Source: Hymenobacter edaphi (GTDB lineage Bacteria; Bacteroidota; Bacteroidia; Cytophagales; Hymenobacteraceae). Taken from it: a DNA stretch of 64,000 bases. The DNA is taken from positions 57,467 to 121,466 of the forward strand of contig NZ_QHKM01000011.1 in NCBI RefSeq assembly GCF_003258365.1. The letters are read 5' to 3'. The translations under genes were made by a program, and so were the position numbers. Within the stretch, counting starts at the first letter, position 1; the number at the start of each line of letters is the position of its first letter. The notes beneath the pieces were generated by a model. It was not told where the DNA came from, made no database searches, and worked only from the letters and a program-made list of their open reading frames with translations. Below are positions 17,202 to 26,063 of the stretch, one piece after another.

Positions 17202-17825
17202 ATGCGCTACTTGCTGCTTATTATCGGCCTGCTACTTTCCCAATTGGCAGTAGCACAATTTTCTAAGCGTTTTGAAGCAGGCTCATACTTTTTAATGGCT
17301 AATCCTGGCGTTAGGCAATTGGGGGATTTAAAGCTTCGAAATGAGCGTAAGCTCCTTGTCAAAACGAAAAAAGGGAAACGCCTCAAATTGCCCCCCGATG
17401 AAGTTAAGCGTTTCCAACTTGGTTCTCGCGCCTATGTGGTGGCTAAGCACTTTCATCTCTCCGTCAATTCTCGCTCAATTGCTGTAGACGAGGCTTTCGT
17501 ACAGCGGCTCGACAGTGGGCAGGTAGTGGTAATGCGTTATGACCACCTCCTAAATACCGGTGCGGACTGGCTGTGTCTCTACCGGTATTCCATTGACGCT
17601 TATTTACTGCAAAGCCACCCAGATTCTGCTGTCGCCGTCGTCGTTGACTACTTTGACAAGGCTCGTTTTCGTCAACAGGCACGACCTTTTTTGGCTAGCC
17701 GCTCTGATTTGGCGCAAATGCTGGATGAAGGGTTGATAACTTACAGCAACTTGCCTACTGCTCTCCACGCACTTAATAACAACTTACCTTTTTCAATTTC
17801 TGCCATTCCTGAGCGGAAAGAATAA
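17202..17825 (+). CDS. Hypothetical exported protein, 207 aa, low GC
   Basis: The ATG at 17202 gives a clear signal peptide (MRYLLLIIGLLLSQLAVAQ). The mature part is a basic, probably globular protein with no recognised motif; LLVKTKKGKRLKLPPDEVKRF (17-20 residue basic stretch) and DSAVAVVVDYFDK are notable. Base composition and codon use (many TTT, GAA, TTA, AAA codons) are clearly more AT-rich than in the flanking yhhQ and trpS genes, which suggests recent acquisition or relaxed expression. It ends 11 bases before trpS. Confidence 0.7.
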   Translation: MRYLLLIIGLLLSQLAVAQFSKRFEAGSYFLMANPGVRQLGDLKLRNERKLLVKTKKGKRLKLPPDEVKRFQLGSRAYVVAKHFHLSVNSRSIAVDEAFVQRLDSGQVVVMRYDHLLNTGADWLCLYRYSIDAYLLQSHPDSAVAVVVDYFDKARFRQQARPFLASRSDLAQMLDEGLITYSNLPTALHALNNNLPFSISAIPERKE

Positions 17826-17836
17826 TCAACCTCTCC

Positions 17837-18817
17837 ATGTCCCGCATTCTGACCGGCATTCAGAGCACCGGCCGCCCGCACCTGGGCAACCTGCTCGGCG
17901 CCATTCTGCCCGCCATTGAGCTGTCGAAAAGCTCGGCCAATACGTCCCTGCTCTTCATTGCCGACCTGCACTCCCTCACCCAGGTGCGCGACGCGGAGCT
18001 GCTGCGCCACAACACCTACTCGGTGGCCGCCGCCTGGCTGGCCTGCGGCTTCGACACGGAGAAGAACATGTTCTACCGGCAGTCCGACGTGCCGCAGGTA
18101 ACCGAGCTGGCCTGGTACCTCTCCTGCTTCACGCCCTACCCGATGCTGGCCAACGCGCACTCGTTCAAGGACAAGTCGGACCGGCTCTCGGACGTGAATG
18201 CGGGCCTGTTTACCTACCCGGTGCTCATGGCGGCCGACATCCTGCTCTACGACGCCGACTTCGTGCCCGTAGGCAAGGACCAGGTGCAGCACCTGGAAAT
18301 CACCCGCGACATTGCCTCGGCCTTCAACAGCCGCTACGGCGACACCTTCGTGCTGCCCCAGGCCCGCACCGACGAGCAGGTGATGATTGTGCCCGGCCTC
18401 GACGGGCAGAAGATGAGCAAGAGCTACGGCAACATCATCGACATCTTCCTCGACGACAAGGCCCTGCTGAAGAACATCAAGCAGATTGTGTCGGACAGCA
18501 CCCCGCTGGAAGCCCCGAAAAACCCCGATACCGACAACACCTTCCGGCTGTTCGCCCTGCTGGCCACGCCCGCCGAGGTGGAGGACATGCGCCAGAACTA
18601 CCTGCGCGGCGGCTACGGCTACGGCCACGCCAAGCAGGCCCTGTTCGAGGTCATCCGCACGCGCTTTGCCCAGGAGCGGGAGCAGTTCAACTACTACATG
18701 CAGAACCTGCCCGAAGTCGATAAGAAACTGGCCGAGGGCGCCCGCAAAGCCCAGGACTACGGCACCACGGTGCTCAACAAGGTGCGCGAGAAGGTAGGCT
18801 ACCTGCCGCGGCGGTGA
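17837..18817 (+). CDS. trpS: Tryptophan--tRNA ligase
   Basis: A 326-residue class I aminoacyl-tRNA synthetase charging tRNA-Trp. The HIGH-like motif is RPHLGN near residue 13 and the KMSKS loop is intact at residues 192-196 (GQKMSKS). AANDILL-type and QxxHLE substrate-binding blocks (AADILLYDADFVPVGKDQ, QHLEITRD) are present. Length is normal. It follows the low-GC hypothetical by 11 bases and is convergent with the gene at 18974. Confidence 0.97.
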   Translation: MSRILTGIQSTGRPHLGNLLGAILPAIELSKSSANTSLLFIADLHSLTQVRDAELLRHNTYSVAAAWLACGFDTEKNMFYRQSDVPQVTELAWYLSCFTPYPMLANAHSFKDKSDRLSDVNAGLFTYPVLMAADILLYDADFVPVGKDQVQHLEITRDIASAFNSRYGDTFVLPQARTDEQVMIVPGLDGQKMSKSYGNIIDIFLDDKALLKNIKQIVSDSTPLEAPKNPDTDNTFRLFALLATPAEVEDMRQNYLRGGYGYGHAKQALFEVIRTRFAQEREQFNYYMQNLPEVDKKLAEGARKAQDYGTTVLNKVREKVGYLPRR

Positions 18818-18974
18818 GGTAGTGAAATAGTGAAATGGTGATTTTAACATTCTGCCAAGCTCAGAATGTGCAAACGGCCCCGGCAAACTCATTGCCGGGG
18901 CCGTCCGATTATTACGGGGCACAAAATGGGCGGTCAGGTCAGGACCTGAACTCACTATTTCACCACCTCACCGC
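18811..18974. repeat. Long-range 21-bp inverted repeat bracketing the terminator
   Basis: Arms 18811-18831 and 18954-18974 are complementary at 20 of 21 bases. The left arm contains the trpS stop codon and the right arm touches the stop of the convergent gene. A 122-base spacer with the terminator hairpin lies between them. Confidence 0.8.
18874..18904. terminator. Bidirectional hairpin terminator between convergent genes
   Basis: Perfect 13-base arms 18874-18886 and 18892-18904 with a 5-base loop (ACGGCCCCGGCAA and its complement). A smaller hairpin CATTCTG/CAGAATG sits just before it at 18849-18869. Confidence 0.8.
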
Positions 18975-19882
18975 TAATACGTCAGCCCGTCGTAGCCGGG
19001 GTGGCGGGCCTGCTCGCTGCGGAAGTTGAAGCCGACCTTGCTGCCGCGGCTGACCTGCTGGTTTTCCAGCTTCTGCTTGACGCTGATTTTCTGAATATCC
19101 TGGATGGGCGGGGCCATCAGGTCGTTGTTGACGGCCGCAATCATGGCGCTTTCCACGTACAGGCGCATCGCGTCCTCGTTCACCACGTTATGCTCCATGT
19201 CGTTGTCGGGCATGTCCAGCTGCTTGGCCCCCTCGATGTAGTAGTGGTTGTCGATGTTGATCAGCAGGCGGCCCACCAGGTAGCCCGGGTCGTTCAGGCG
19301 CTGGTACTTGATCGAGTCGGCCATGAAGTTGTAGGCCATGATGTGGCCGAAGAAGCGGCGCCGGAAGTCCTCGCTCACGTAGCGCGAGCCGAACAGCGGG
19401 AAGTCGTCGGGGAAGGTGATGATGTTGGAATGCATCACGAACACCAGCAGGTCGCCGCTGAAGCGGATGTGAAACTCCAGCTCGTTCACGGGCCGGTACT
19501 CGATAACCACGCTGGAATCGACGGAGGTAACGCGGCGCGTGAGGTCGAGCACCAGCTCCTGCGTAACGGTGCGCAGGCACTCGAAAGCAGCCTGCGCGTT
19601 GCGGAAAATGGCCTGCTTGGCGGCCGATTTCTGCCGCAGCCCCTCGAAGATGATGTCGAGCTTGTCCTCGATTTCCTCGGGCGGGGCTTCACCCGCGGCC
19701 CCGGTGGCTTTAGCGGCTTTTTTGCGGCCGGCGGGCTTATCGGCTTTGGCGGACTTTTCCGCGCTGGCGGGCTTGCCGGCCTTCGCGGGTTTGGCCGGTT
19801 TGTCGGCCGGACGCGGGTCCGGCGCAGCAGGAGTTTCGGAGAACTCAGCAGACGGGGTCGGGCGGTTGTTTTCCTCGGGCAT
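18974..19882 (-). CDS. Conserved-looking hypothetical protein, 302 aa, with Lys/Ala/Pro-rich N-terminus
   Basis: No family recognised. Residues about 1-70 are disordered and repetitive (KPAKPAKAGKP-type), followed by a globular domain from about residue 70 rich in aromatic and acidic residues (IEYRPVNELEFHIRF, VFVMHSNIITFPDDFPLF, FGHIMAYNFMADSIKY). There is no signal peptide or membrane segment, so it is likely cytoplasmic. The well-ordered globular sequence argues for a real conserved gene. It is convergent with trpS and is followed upstream by a CoA transferase on the same strand (89-base gap). Confidence 0.75.
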   Translation of the reverse strand: MPEENNRPTPSAEFSETPAAPDPRPADKPAKPAKAGKPASAEKSAKADKPAGRKKAAKATGAAGEAPPEEIEDKLDIIFEGLRQKSAAKQAIFRNAQAAFECLRTVTQELVLDLTRRVTSVDSSVVIEYRPVNELEFHIRFSGDLLVFVMHSNIITFPDDFPLFGSRYVSEDFRRRFFGHIMAYNFMADSIKYQRLNDPGYLVGRLLINIDNHYYIEGAKQLDMPDNDMEHNVVNEDAMRLYVESAMIAAVNNDLMAPPIQDIQKISVKQKLENQQVSRGSKVGFNFRSEQARHPGYDGLTY

Positions 19883-19971
19883 AGGTGGGCAGGCAGAGCC
19901 TTTTGGGAGTCAGCGGCTGGAATGGCATGGGGCCCTCCGGCCAGCGAAAGGACGCTTAATGCTACGAATCT

Positions 19972-21159
19972 TTAGCGTGGGGGGATGGAATTTTCGACCG
20001 AAACGCCGTCAGTTCCGTCCAACGCCGCCGCGTGCGCCCCCAGCCCGGGCGGCGCGGCCAGCGCCGTCACCACCGGCCACTGCGGACTGCGAAATGCCAC
20101 CGTACGCAGCCCCGGGTGCGGAAATTCGGCCGCGGGCGGCAAGAGCATGGCCGCGGCGCCGGGCTCCCGCAGGGCCTGCCCCACGCTGCGCACGGCCCCG
20201 GCGGGCACGGCCGCTGCCTCCAGCCGCGCCAGCAGTTCGGCCCCGCTGATTTCGGCAATGCGCCCGGCCAGCAAGGCTTCCAGCGCGGCCCGGTGCCGCA
20301 CGCGGGCGCCGTTGGTTTGGAACCGCTCGTCGGTGGCCCACTGCGGGCGCTCCAGCGCGGCGCACAGGTCCACGAACTGCCGGTCGGAGCCCACGGCCAG
20401 GATCAGGCGCACCTCGTCGGCGCCCTGGTACACGGTGCCGTAGGGCACGATGCTGGGGTGGCCCGAGCCCAGGGGCTGCGGATCATGGCCGGTGACGAGG
20501 TAGGTGCTGGCCTGATTGGCCAGCGAGGCCAGCCCGGCGTCCCAGAGCGACACCTGCACCAGGGCGCCTCGGCCGGTTCGCTCCCGGCGGTAGAGGGCCG
20601 TGAGCAGGCCTTCCTTGAGCTGGTGGGCGGCCAGCAAGTCCATCAGGGCCACCGGCATCTTCAGCGGGGGCTGGCCGGGCTCCCCGTTGAGGTGCATGAA
20701 GCCCGCCTCGGCCTGCACCACCGCGTCGTAGCCGGCGCGGGGCACCTCGGGGCCGTAGCCGCTGATCTGCCCGTAGATCAGGCGCGGATTGTGCTGGCTG
20801 AGCGCGGCGTAGTCGACCTGCAGCTTTTCCGCGTCGCCGGGCTTGTAGCTGGCCAGCACGATGTCGGCGCGGGCGGCCAGCTGCTGCACCCGGGCCCGGC
20901 CGGCCGGGCTGCGCAGATCCAGCACCACCGACTGCTTGCCCCAGTTGGCGCAGGCGAAATAGGCCGACACGTCGGTATCGGCCGGCTCGGCGGGCGTTTT
21001 CCAGGTGCGCGTCACGTCGCCCGCCGGCGGCTCGATTTTGAGCACCTCGGCGCCCAGCTCGGCCAGAAACTGCCCGACCTGCGGGCCAGCCAGCACGGCG
21101 GCCAGCTCCAACACGCGCAGGCCAGCAAGAGGAAGTTCGGAAGCGTCGAGGGCCTGCAT
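19972..21159 (-). CDS. CoA transferase, class III (CaiB/BaiF family)
   Basis: A 395-residue enzyme predicted to move CoA between carboxylic acids. Typical N-terminal sequence GLRVLELAAVLAGPQVGQFL, then KIEPPAGDVTR, NWGKQSVVLDL and the catalytic Asp174 in ALMDLLAAHQ. Length is normal for the family. ATG 21159 (MQALDASELP) is used; the longer frame upstream crosses the hairpin repeats at 21217-21316 and is not credible. Substrates are unknown. It is divergent from a Gfo/Idh oxidoreductase, with no evident pathway link. Confidence 0.9.
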   Translation of the reverse strand: MQALDASELPLAGLRVLELAAVLAGPQVGQFLAELGAEVLKIEPPAGDVTRTWKTPAEPADTDVSAYFACANWGKQSVVLDLRSPAGRARVQQLAARADIVLASYKPGDAEKLQVDYAALSQHNPRLIYGQISGYGPEVPRAGYDAVVQAEAGFMHLNGEPGQPPLKMPVALMDLLAAHQLKEGLLTALYRRERTGRGALVQVSLWDAGLASLANQASTYLVTGHDPQPLGSGHPSIVPYGTVYQGADEVRLILAVGSDRQFVDLCAALERPQWATDERFQTNGARVRHRAALEALLAGRIAEISGAELLARLEAAAVPAGAVRSVGQALREPGAAAMLLPPAAEFPHPGLRTVAFRSPQWPVVTALAAPPGLGAHAAALDGTDGVSVENSIPPR

Positions 21160-21216
21160 TCGAAAAATAGGTCGAGGGGGTAAAACGGCCACTAAGTAAG
21201 CAGCTGGCGCGGCCGA

Positions 21217-21316
21217 GGGCAGGACATATTTTTTTGCGCACCCCGAAAATTTATGTCCTGCCCAATTGATGAGAGGCCGGGACATATTTTTTTCAACGGC
21301 CTGAAATTTTATGTCC
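21217..21316. repeat. Two consecutive GGACATA/TATGTCC hairpins
   Basis: First hairpin: 12-base arms 21217-21228 and 21252-21263 (GGGCAGGACATA). Second: 7-base arms 21280-21286 and 21310-21316 (GGACATA). Both have a T7 run just after the left arm and an AAATTTTA-like stretch before the right arm, so they are diverged copies of one unit. They lie between divergent start sites. Confidence 0.8.
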
Positions 21317-21408
21317 AAGGCTCGAAGCGGACCAGGAATAAAGCGTCTCGGCGGCTTGCTTCAACGTTCGCCGCGGCCTTGCCCGGCTTCTTCGCGTATT
21401 TTGCCGCC

Positions 21409-22458
21409 ATGACCAACGCCATCCAAACCGGCCTGCTCGCCTACGGCATGTCGGGCCAGCTATTTCAGGCGCCCTTCGTGGCCGCGCACCCCGCCTTTGA
21501 GTTCCGCGCCGTGGTGGAGCGCAGCCGCAAGCAGGCCCGGCAGCGCTACCCGGGCGTCATCAGCTACGACGCGGTGGCCGAGCTGCTGGCCGACGAGGCC
21601 ATTGAGCTGGTCATCGTCAATACGCCCAACGACTCACACGTGCAGCTGGCCCGGCAGGCCCTGCAGGCCGGCAAGCACGTGCTGCTGGAAAAGCCCGTGG
21701 CTACCTCGGCGGCCGAAGTGCGGGAGCTGTTTGAGCTGGCCCGCACGATGAACCGCCAGCTGCTGGCCTACCAGAACCGCCGCTGGGACTCCGATTTCCA
21801 GTCGGTGCGGCAGGTTATCGACAGCGGGCAGCTCGGGCAGCTGGCGGAAGTCACGTTTCGCTTCGACCGCCACAAGCTGGCCCTGCACCACAAGCTGTTC
21901 AAGGAAGAGCCCGAAACGCCCGGCAGCGGCCTGCTCTTCGACCTCGGCCCCCACGTGCTCGACCAGGCCCTGAGCTTGTTCGGCCAGCCCGCGCACGTGC
22001 GCCGCACCCAGGGCCAGTTCCGCCCCGGCTCCCAGGTCACCGACTACTTCCAGCTGCAGCTGCACTACCCCCAGGGCCCGCTCGTGACGGTGGTGGGCGG
22101 CCTGGTGATTCCGCAGCCGCTGCCCAGCTACGTGCTGCACGGCACCCACGGCAGCTACCTCAAGCCCCGCGCCGACGTGCAGGAAGCCCAGCTCAACGAG
22201 GCCCTCTCCCCGCTCGATGCGGCCTACGGCCTGGAGCCCGCCGAGCTGGCCGGCCAGCTCACGGTGGTTGGTGCCGACGGCCAGCGCCAGACCACCGCCG
22301 TGCCCGCGCCCAAGGGCGACTACATGGGCCTGTTCGAAGCCGTGTACCAGAGCCTGCGCCACGCGGCCCCCTACCCCATCACCGAGGAGCAGCTGCTGTG
22401 GCAGCTGCAGGCCCTCACGGCGCCCGATGATGCCTGGGAGCTGCGCCGGGCGGAGTAG
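21409..22458 (+). CDS. Gfo/Idh/MocA-family oxidoreductase
   Basis: A 349-residue NAD(P)-dependent oxidoreductase. The N-terminal Rossmann fold has GLLAYGMSGQLFQAPF, the family EKPV motif is in HVLLEKPVATS, and NRRWDSDFQSV plus FDLGPHVLDQAL in the C-terminal domain match the YdgJ/IolU-like inositol/sugar dehydrogenase subgroup. ATG 21409 is the natural start. A promoter-like TATTTTGC at 21397-21404 ends only 4 bases before it, so the transcript may be leaderless. Substrate is not determinable from sequence. Confidence 0.9.
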   Translation: MTNAIQTGLLAYGMSGQLFQAPFVAAHPAFEFRAVVERSRKQARQRYPGVISYDAVAELLADEAIELVIVNTPNDSHVQLARQALQAGKHVLLEKPVATSAAEVRELFELARTMNRQLLAYQNRRWDSDFQSVRQVIDSGQLGQLAEVTFRFDRHKLALHHKLFKEEPETPGSGLLFDLGPHVLDQALSLFGQPAHVRRTQGQFRPGSQVTDYFQLQLHYPQGPLVTVVGGLVIPQPLPSYVLHGTHGSYLKPRADVQEAQLNEALSPLDAAYGLEPAELAGQLTVVGADGQRQTTAVPAPKGDYMGLFEAVYQSLRHAAPYPITEEQLLWQLQALTAPDDAWELRRAE

Positions 22459-22505
22459 CTGGTTGTTCTAAACCGCTTGCAACTACCGCCGCAACGGGCT
22501 CATCC

Positions 22506-23165
22506 TCAATACCGACCCGCCAGCTCCACGATGTCGCGCACTTCCAGCACGCGCTTCTCGTAGCCGTGCCGGGTCACGTTGATCATGGCCCGGCCTACCT
22601 CGGCCAATGTCGACACGAAGCCGGGCGTGAAGCGGCGCAGCGCGGGGTACAGCCAGGCAATGTACTTGTACATGGGCAGCACGTTTTGCTGGCCCTCGGT
22701 GGCCTTCATAAAGCCGGGCCGGAACATGTAAGCGGCCCGGAACGGCAGGCGCAGCAACTCGTTTTCGGTGCGGCCCTTCACGCGGGCCCACATCTGCCGG
22801 CCTTTTTCGGTGCTGTCGGTGCCCGCGCCCGAGACGTAACAGAACGTCATCTGCGGGTTGAGCCGGGCCAGCGGGCGGGCAAAGCCCAGCGTGAGGTCGT
22901 GGGTGAGGCGGGTGTATTCGGGCTCCTTCAGGCCCACCGACGACACGCCCAGGCAGAAGTAGCAGGCGTCGTAGCCCGTCAGCTCGCTTTCGATAGCTTC
23001 GGGGTGCGCAAAGTCCGGCAGCAGCACTTCCCGCAGCTTGGGGTGCTGCCGGCCGGTGGGCTTGCGCGTGACGACAAGCACGCGCGTGATGCCGGGGTCC
23101 TGCAGGCATTCGAGCAGCACGCCTTCGCCCACCATGCCGGTGGCGCCGGTTACGATTACATTCAT
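22506..23165 (-). CDS. NAD(P)-binding epimerase-like protein (TIP30/HTATIP2-like)
   Basis: A 219-residue extended short-chain dehydrogenase-like protein. The N-terminal nucleotide-binding motif is VTGATGMVGEGVL (GxxGxxG). The blocks YFCLGVSSVG and FCYVSGAGTDS fit the family of atypical SDRs related to human HTATIP2, most of which have no assigned substrate. A classical YxxxK site is not seen. It stands convergent with the Gfo/Idh gene (47-base gap) and follows the ABC-transporter gene on the same strand. Confidence 0.82.
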   Translation of the reverse strand: MNVIVTGATGMVGEGVLLECLQDPGITRVLVVTRKPTGRQHPKLREVLLPDFAHPEAIESELTGYDACYFCLGVSSVGLKEPEYTRLTHDLTLGFARPLARLNPQMTFCYVSGAGTDSTEKGRQMWARVKGRTENELLRLPFRAAYMFRPGFMKATEGQQNVLPMYKYIAWLYPALRRFTPGFVSTLAEVGRAMINVTRHGYEKRVLEVRDIVELAGRY

Positions 23166-23246
23166 CTGGTTGCGGCTGAGGTTTGGGGGATTTTACCCTT
23201 TACGTCGGCCGATGCCCTTCAATACTTTGCCGCTCCCCCAACTATT

Positions 23247-23969
23247 TTACGGGACGCTGTACTGCCGCAGCGGCGGTTCAGTAGGGGGCAAGTAGCCGTG
23301 CGCTATCAACTCCTCAACGGAGTGCTCCGGGCTGACGGGGCGCAGCACGCCGTTGGTGAGCAAGTACAAGTGCTGGCAGAGCGGCAGCAGCAGGCGGTAG
23401 TTATGGTCGCTGACGAGCACGCCTTTGCGCTGCCGCACGACCCCAATTTCCGCGGCCAGCTCCTCTAGCTGCACCGGCGACACGCCCGCAAACGGCTCGT
23501 CGAGCAGCGTAAAATGCGTGGGTGCGTGCAGCAACAGCAGCGCCTCGGCCGTGCGCGCCAGCCCGCCCGACAGCCGCCCCACCGGTTCCGCTTGCCGCGC
23601 CCGCAGCTCCGCAAACCGCGCAAATGCCGTTTCGGTTGGCACGCCCAGCCACTGCGCGGCCGCCCGCAACGTCATGTTGGGCGGCAGCAGCGGCGTTTGG
23701 GGCAGGTAGTTGACCAGGCCCGGCTGTCGGTAAGCCGGCTGCACGTAGCGGCCATTGTGGCGCACGGAGGCATCAGCTACCGCCTGCGGACCGAAAACGG
23801 CCTGCAACAAGGTGCTTTTGCCGCTGCCATTGCGCCCCAGCAGGCCGGTAACGGTGCCGGTGGTCAGCCGCAGGTAAACGTCCGAGAGCAGCTGCCGCCC
23901 GTCGGGCAGCCGCCGCTGCAGCCCATCAGCTTCCAGTACCTGCGCGGGTTTGGAGTTACCAAGAATCAT
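23247..23969 (-). CDS. ABC transporter ATP-binding protein
   Basis: A 240-residue ATPase subunit. Walker A GRNGSGKST, Q-loop region NYLPQTPLL, signature LSGG, Walker B FTLLDEPF and switch His in VSDHNY are all present. The sequence order and the short D/H-loop resemble the LptB/branched-chain-type exporters, but the partner is only one 102-residue membrane protein encoded 6 bases upstream, so it may act with other permeases. The cargo is unknown. Confidence 0.9.
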   Translation of the reverse strand: MILGNSKPAQVLEADGLQRRLPDGRQLLSDVYLRLTTGTVTGLLGRNGSGKSTLLQAVFGPQAVADASVRHNGRYVQPAYRQPGLVNYLPQTPLLPPNMTLRAAAQWLGVPTETAFARFAELRARQAEPVGRLSGGLARTAEALLLLHAPTHFTLLDEPFAGVSPVQLEELAAEIGVVRQRKGVLVSDHNYRLLLPLCQHLYLLTNGVLRPVSPEHSVEELIAHGYLPPTEPPLRQYSVP

Positions 23970-23975
23970 ATTCGC

Positions 23976-24284
23976 TTACCTAAAGACCAGCCCCAGCATC
24001 AGCCCGAACAGCAGCATATCGAGCGCGAAAACGGTGCCCCAGAGCTGCCGCCGCGAGTAGCCCAAGTTATGCCACCACCAGCGGGCCTGGGGCCGCAGCC
24101 GCGCGTGCAAGTAGAGCAGCGGCAGCCAGGTGAGCAGCTTCAGCAGCAGGGGCACGCCGTAGTTGGGCGCCTCGCGAAACGGCAGCAGCAGGCCCGCCAT
24201 CAGTAGCGTCACGGCCAGGCTGGCGGGAGCCACGGTGCAGTAAAATTGTCCGACGGCGCGCAAGTGGCGCAGCAATAGCATCAT
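23976..24284 (-). CDS. Small membrane protein, likely paired with the ABC ATPase, 102 aa
   Basis: About three hydrophobic segments (LAVTLLMAGLLLPF, LLLKLLTWLPLLYLHA, FALDMLLFGLMLGLVF). Two Met codons begin the frame. The stop is 6 bases before the ATPase start, so the two genes form an operon. It is too small for a full ABC permease. The positively charged loop RLRPQARWWW lies between segments two and three. No family was recognised. Confidence 0.7.
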   Translation of the reverse strand: MMLLLRHLRAVGQFYCTVAPASLAVTLLMAGLLLPFREAPNYGVPLLLKLLTWLPLLYLHARLRPQARWWWHNLGYSRRQLWGTVFALDMLLFGLMLGLVFR

Positions 24285-24424
24285 AGAATAAACACCCGAT
24301 CATACCCGGCGAACCTTCCAACGACGGCTGCGGTTGTTTTCGCGTATCTTTAGCCAGAATACGCTGCTATCAGCTGACCAGGAACCCAAGGTCAGCCATC
24401 TTTTCAACTCATTTTGCTGAACCC

Positions 24425-26011
24425 TTGACGTTCGACGATTTTCAACTGCACCCCGACGTAGCCGACGGGGTACACGGCATGGGCTACTCCAAGCCCTCTC
24501 CCATTCAGGAACAGGCCATTCCGGCCGTGCTGGCCGGCAAAGACCTGATTGCCTGCGCCCAGACCGGAACCGGCAAAACCGCCGCCTACCTCCTCCCCGT
24601 CCTCGACTTTATTGCCTACGAGCGGCCCGCCCACACCACCGCCCTCATCCTCTGCCCCACGCGCGAGCTGGCCAAGCAGATCGACGAGCAGGTGGAGGGC
24701 TTCGGCTACCACGTCGGGGCCAGCAGCATTGCCATCTACGGCGGCGGCAAAAGCGAGAACTGGGAGCAGCAGAAGCGCGCCCTCACCCAGGGCGCCGACA
24801 TCATCATCGCCACCCCGGGCCGCCTGATTGCCCACCTGCAGCTGGGCTACGTGAAGCTCGACCAGATCGACTTCCTGATCCTGGACGAGGCCGACAAGAT
24901 GCTCGACATGGGCTTCTCCGACGACATCATCCAGATTGTCGCCCAGCTGCCCGTTAAGCGCCAGACGCTGCTCTTCTCGGCCACCATGCCGAACAAGATC
25001 CGCGACTTCTCGAAGAAGATTCTGCACGAGCCGGAGGAAATTCGCCTCGCGGTGTCGAAGCCGGCCGAAAACATCAACCAGCAGCTCTACATGGTGTACG
25101 ACACCATGAAGCTGGCCCTGCTGGAGCACCTCATCGGCGAGCTGGACGTGCAGAGCATGATCCTGTTTACCTCGCGCAAGATGAACGTGGGCCCCATCGA
25201 GCGGGCCCTGCGCAAGAAAGGCCTGAACGTGCGCGGCATCACCTCCGACCGCACCCAGGAGGAGCGCGAGCAGGTGCTGCGCGAGTTCAAGAACAAGCAG
25301 TTCCAGATTCTGGTGGCCACCGACGTGATGAGCCGGGGCATCGACGTGAGCGAGCTGAGCCACGTGGTGAACTTCGACCTGCCGCGCGACGCCGAGGACT
25401 ACGTGCACCGCATCGGGCGCACGGCCCGCGCGGGTACCTCCGGCATGGCCATTACGTTCGTCTCCGACCACGACCAGGACGCGGTGGTCAAGATCGAGAA
25501 GCTTATCGAGCGGGAGCTGGTGAAAAACCCCACGCCCGCGGAAATCGGCCCCTCGCCCGAGTTTGACCCGAAAAAATACCGCGGCCGGGGCGCCGCCGGC
25601 CCCGGGGGCCGCGGCAAGTCGCCCTACGCCAGCAGCGGCTCGGGGGGCCGCAGCGGCAGCAGCCGCTCGGAGCGCCCGGCCCACAGCACGCCTAGGCCGG
25701 CCGCCGCAGTGGTAGCCGTGGCTGAAGGCGCCGAAGCACCTGCCGTAGCCGGCGAAACCGCCGAACAGGCCCAGCGCCGCAAGAAGCGCCGCCGCGGCCC
25801 CAAGTCGGAAGGCGCCCTAACCGCCTCCGCTGAAGCGACGGGCGCGGCAGAGGCTACCTCGCCGGCCGCCGCCGACGGTGGTGAAGCCGGCACCGGCGAA
25901 GCAGCCAAGCGCCGCCGCAAGCGCGGCGGGCGCAACCGCAGCGGCCGCGGGCCGAAGCCGGAAGGCGTAGTCGAGTCGGCCCCGGTGGCCACGGCCGCTT
26001 CCGCCGAATAG
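24425..26011 (+). CDS. DEAD-box RNA helicase with Arg/Gly/Ala-rich C-terminal tail
   Basis: A 528-residue ATP-dependent RNA helicase. Q motif (YSKPSPIQEQAI), motif I AQTGTGKT (residues 45-52), motif Ia PTRELA, motif II DEAD, motif III SAT, and motif VI HRIGRTAR are intact. From about residue 380 the sequence becomes a basic, low-complexity tail with GRG, RRKKRRR and RRRKRGGRNR patches, typical of RhlE-like helicases that bind ribosomal RNA or RNA-degradation complexes. The start is TTG 24425 (TTG ACG TTC), since no ATG is available at the N-terminus. A promoter-like TATCTTTA lies at 24345. Confidence 0.92.
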   Translation: MTFDDFQLHPDVADGVHGMGYSKPSPIQEQAIPAVLAGKDLIACAQTGTGKTAAYLLPVLDFIAYERPAHTTALILCPTRELAKQIDEQVEGFGYHVGASSIAIYGGGKSENWEQQKRALTQGADIIIATPGRLIAHLQLGYVKLDQIDFLILDEADKMLDMGFSDDIIQIVAQLPVKRQTLLFSATMPNKIRDFSKKILHEPEEIRLAVSKPAENINQQLYMVYDTMKLALLEHLIGELDVQSMILFTSRKMNVGPIERALRKKGLNVRGITSDRTQEEREQVLREFKNKQFQILVATDVMSRGIDVSELSHVVNFDLPRDAEDYVHRIGRTARAGTSGMAITFVSDHDQDAVVKIEKLIERELVKNPTPAEIGPSPEFDPKKYRGRGAAGPGGRGKSPYASSGSGGRSGSSRSERPAHSTPRPAAAVVAVAEGAEAPAVAGETAEQAQRRKKRRRGPKSEGALTASAEATGAAEATSPAAADGGEAGTGEAAKRRRKRGGRNRSGRGPKPEGVVESAPVATAASAE

Positions 26012-26035
26012 GCCGCAGACTGTATTGTTGAGCAT

Positions 26036-26063
26036 GAGCCCCGCGGTTTGCACCGCGGGGCTC
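26036..26063 (+). terminator. Hairpin terminator after the DEAD-box gene
   Basis: Perfect 11-base arms GAGCCCCGCGG and its complement with a 6-base loop, 25 bases after the stop codon. The T-run is weak. The rest of the 340-base gap to the heme oxygenase gene (26064-26352) is AT-richer, contains TATATTTA at 26312 as a possible -7 element and otherwise shows nothing recognisable. Confidence 0.7.

Noticed and set aside
23222..23229. TACTTTGC promoter-like box on the plus strand
   Set aside because: It points into the ABC-transporter gene, which is on the minus strand; no plus-strand gene follows.
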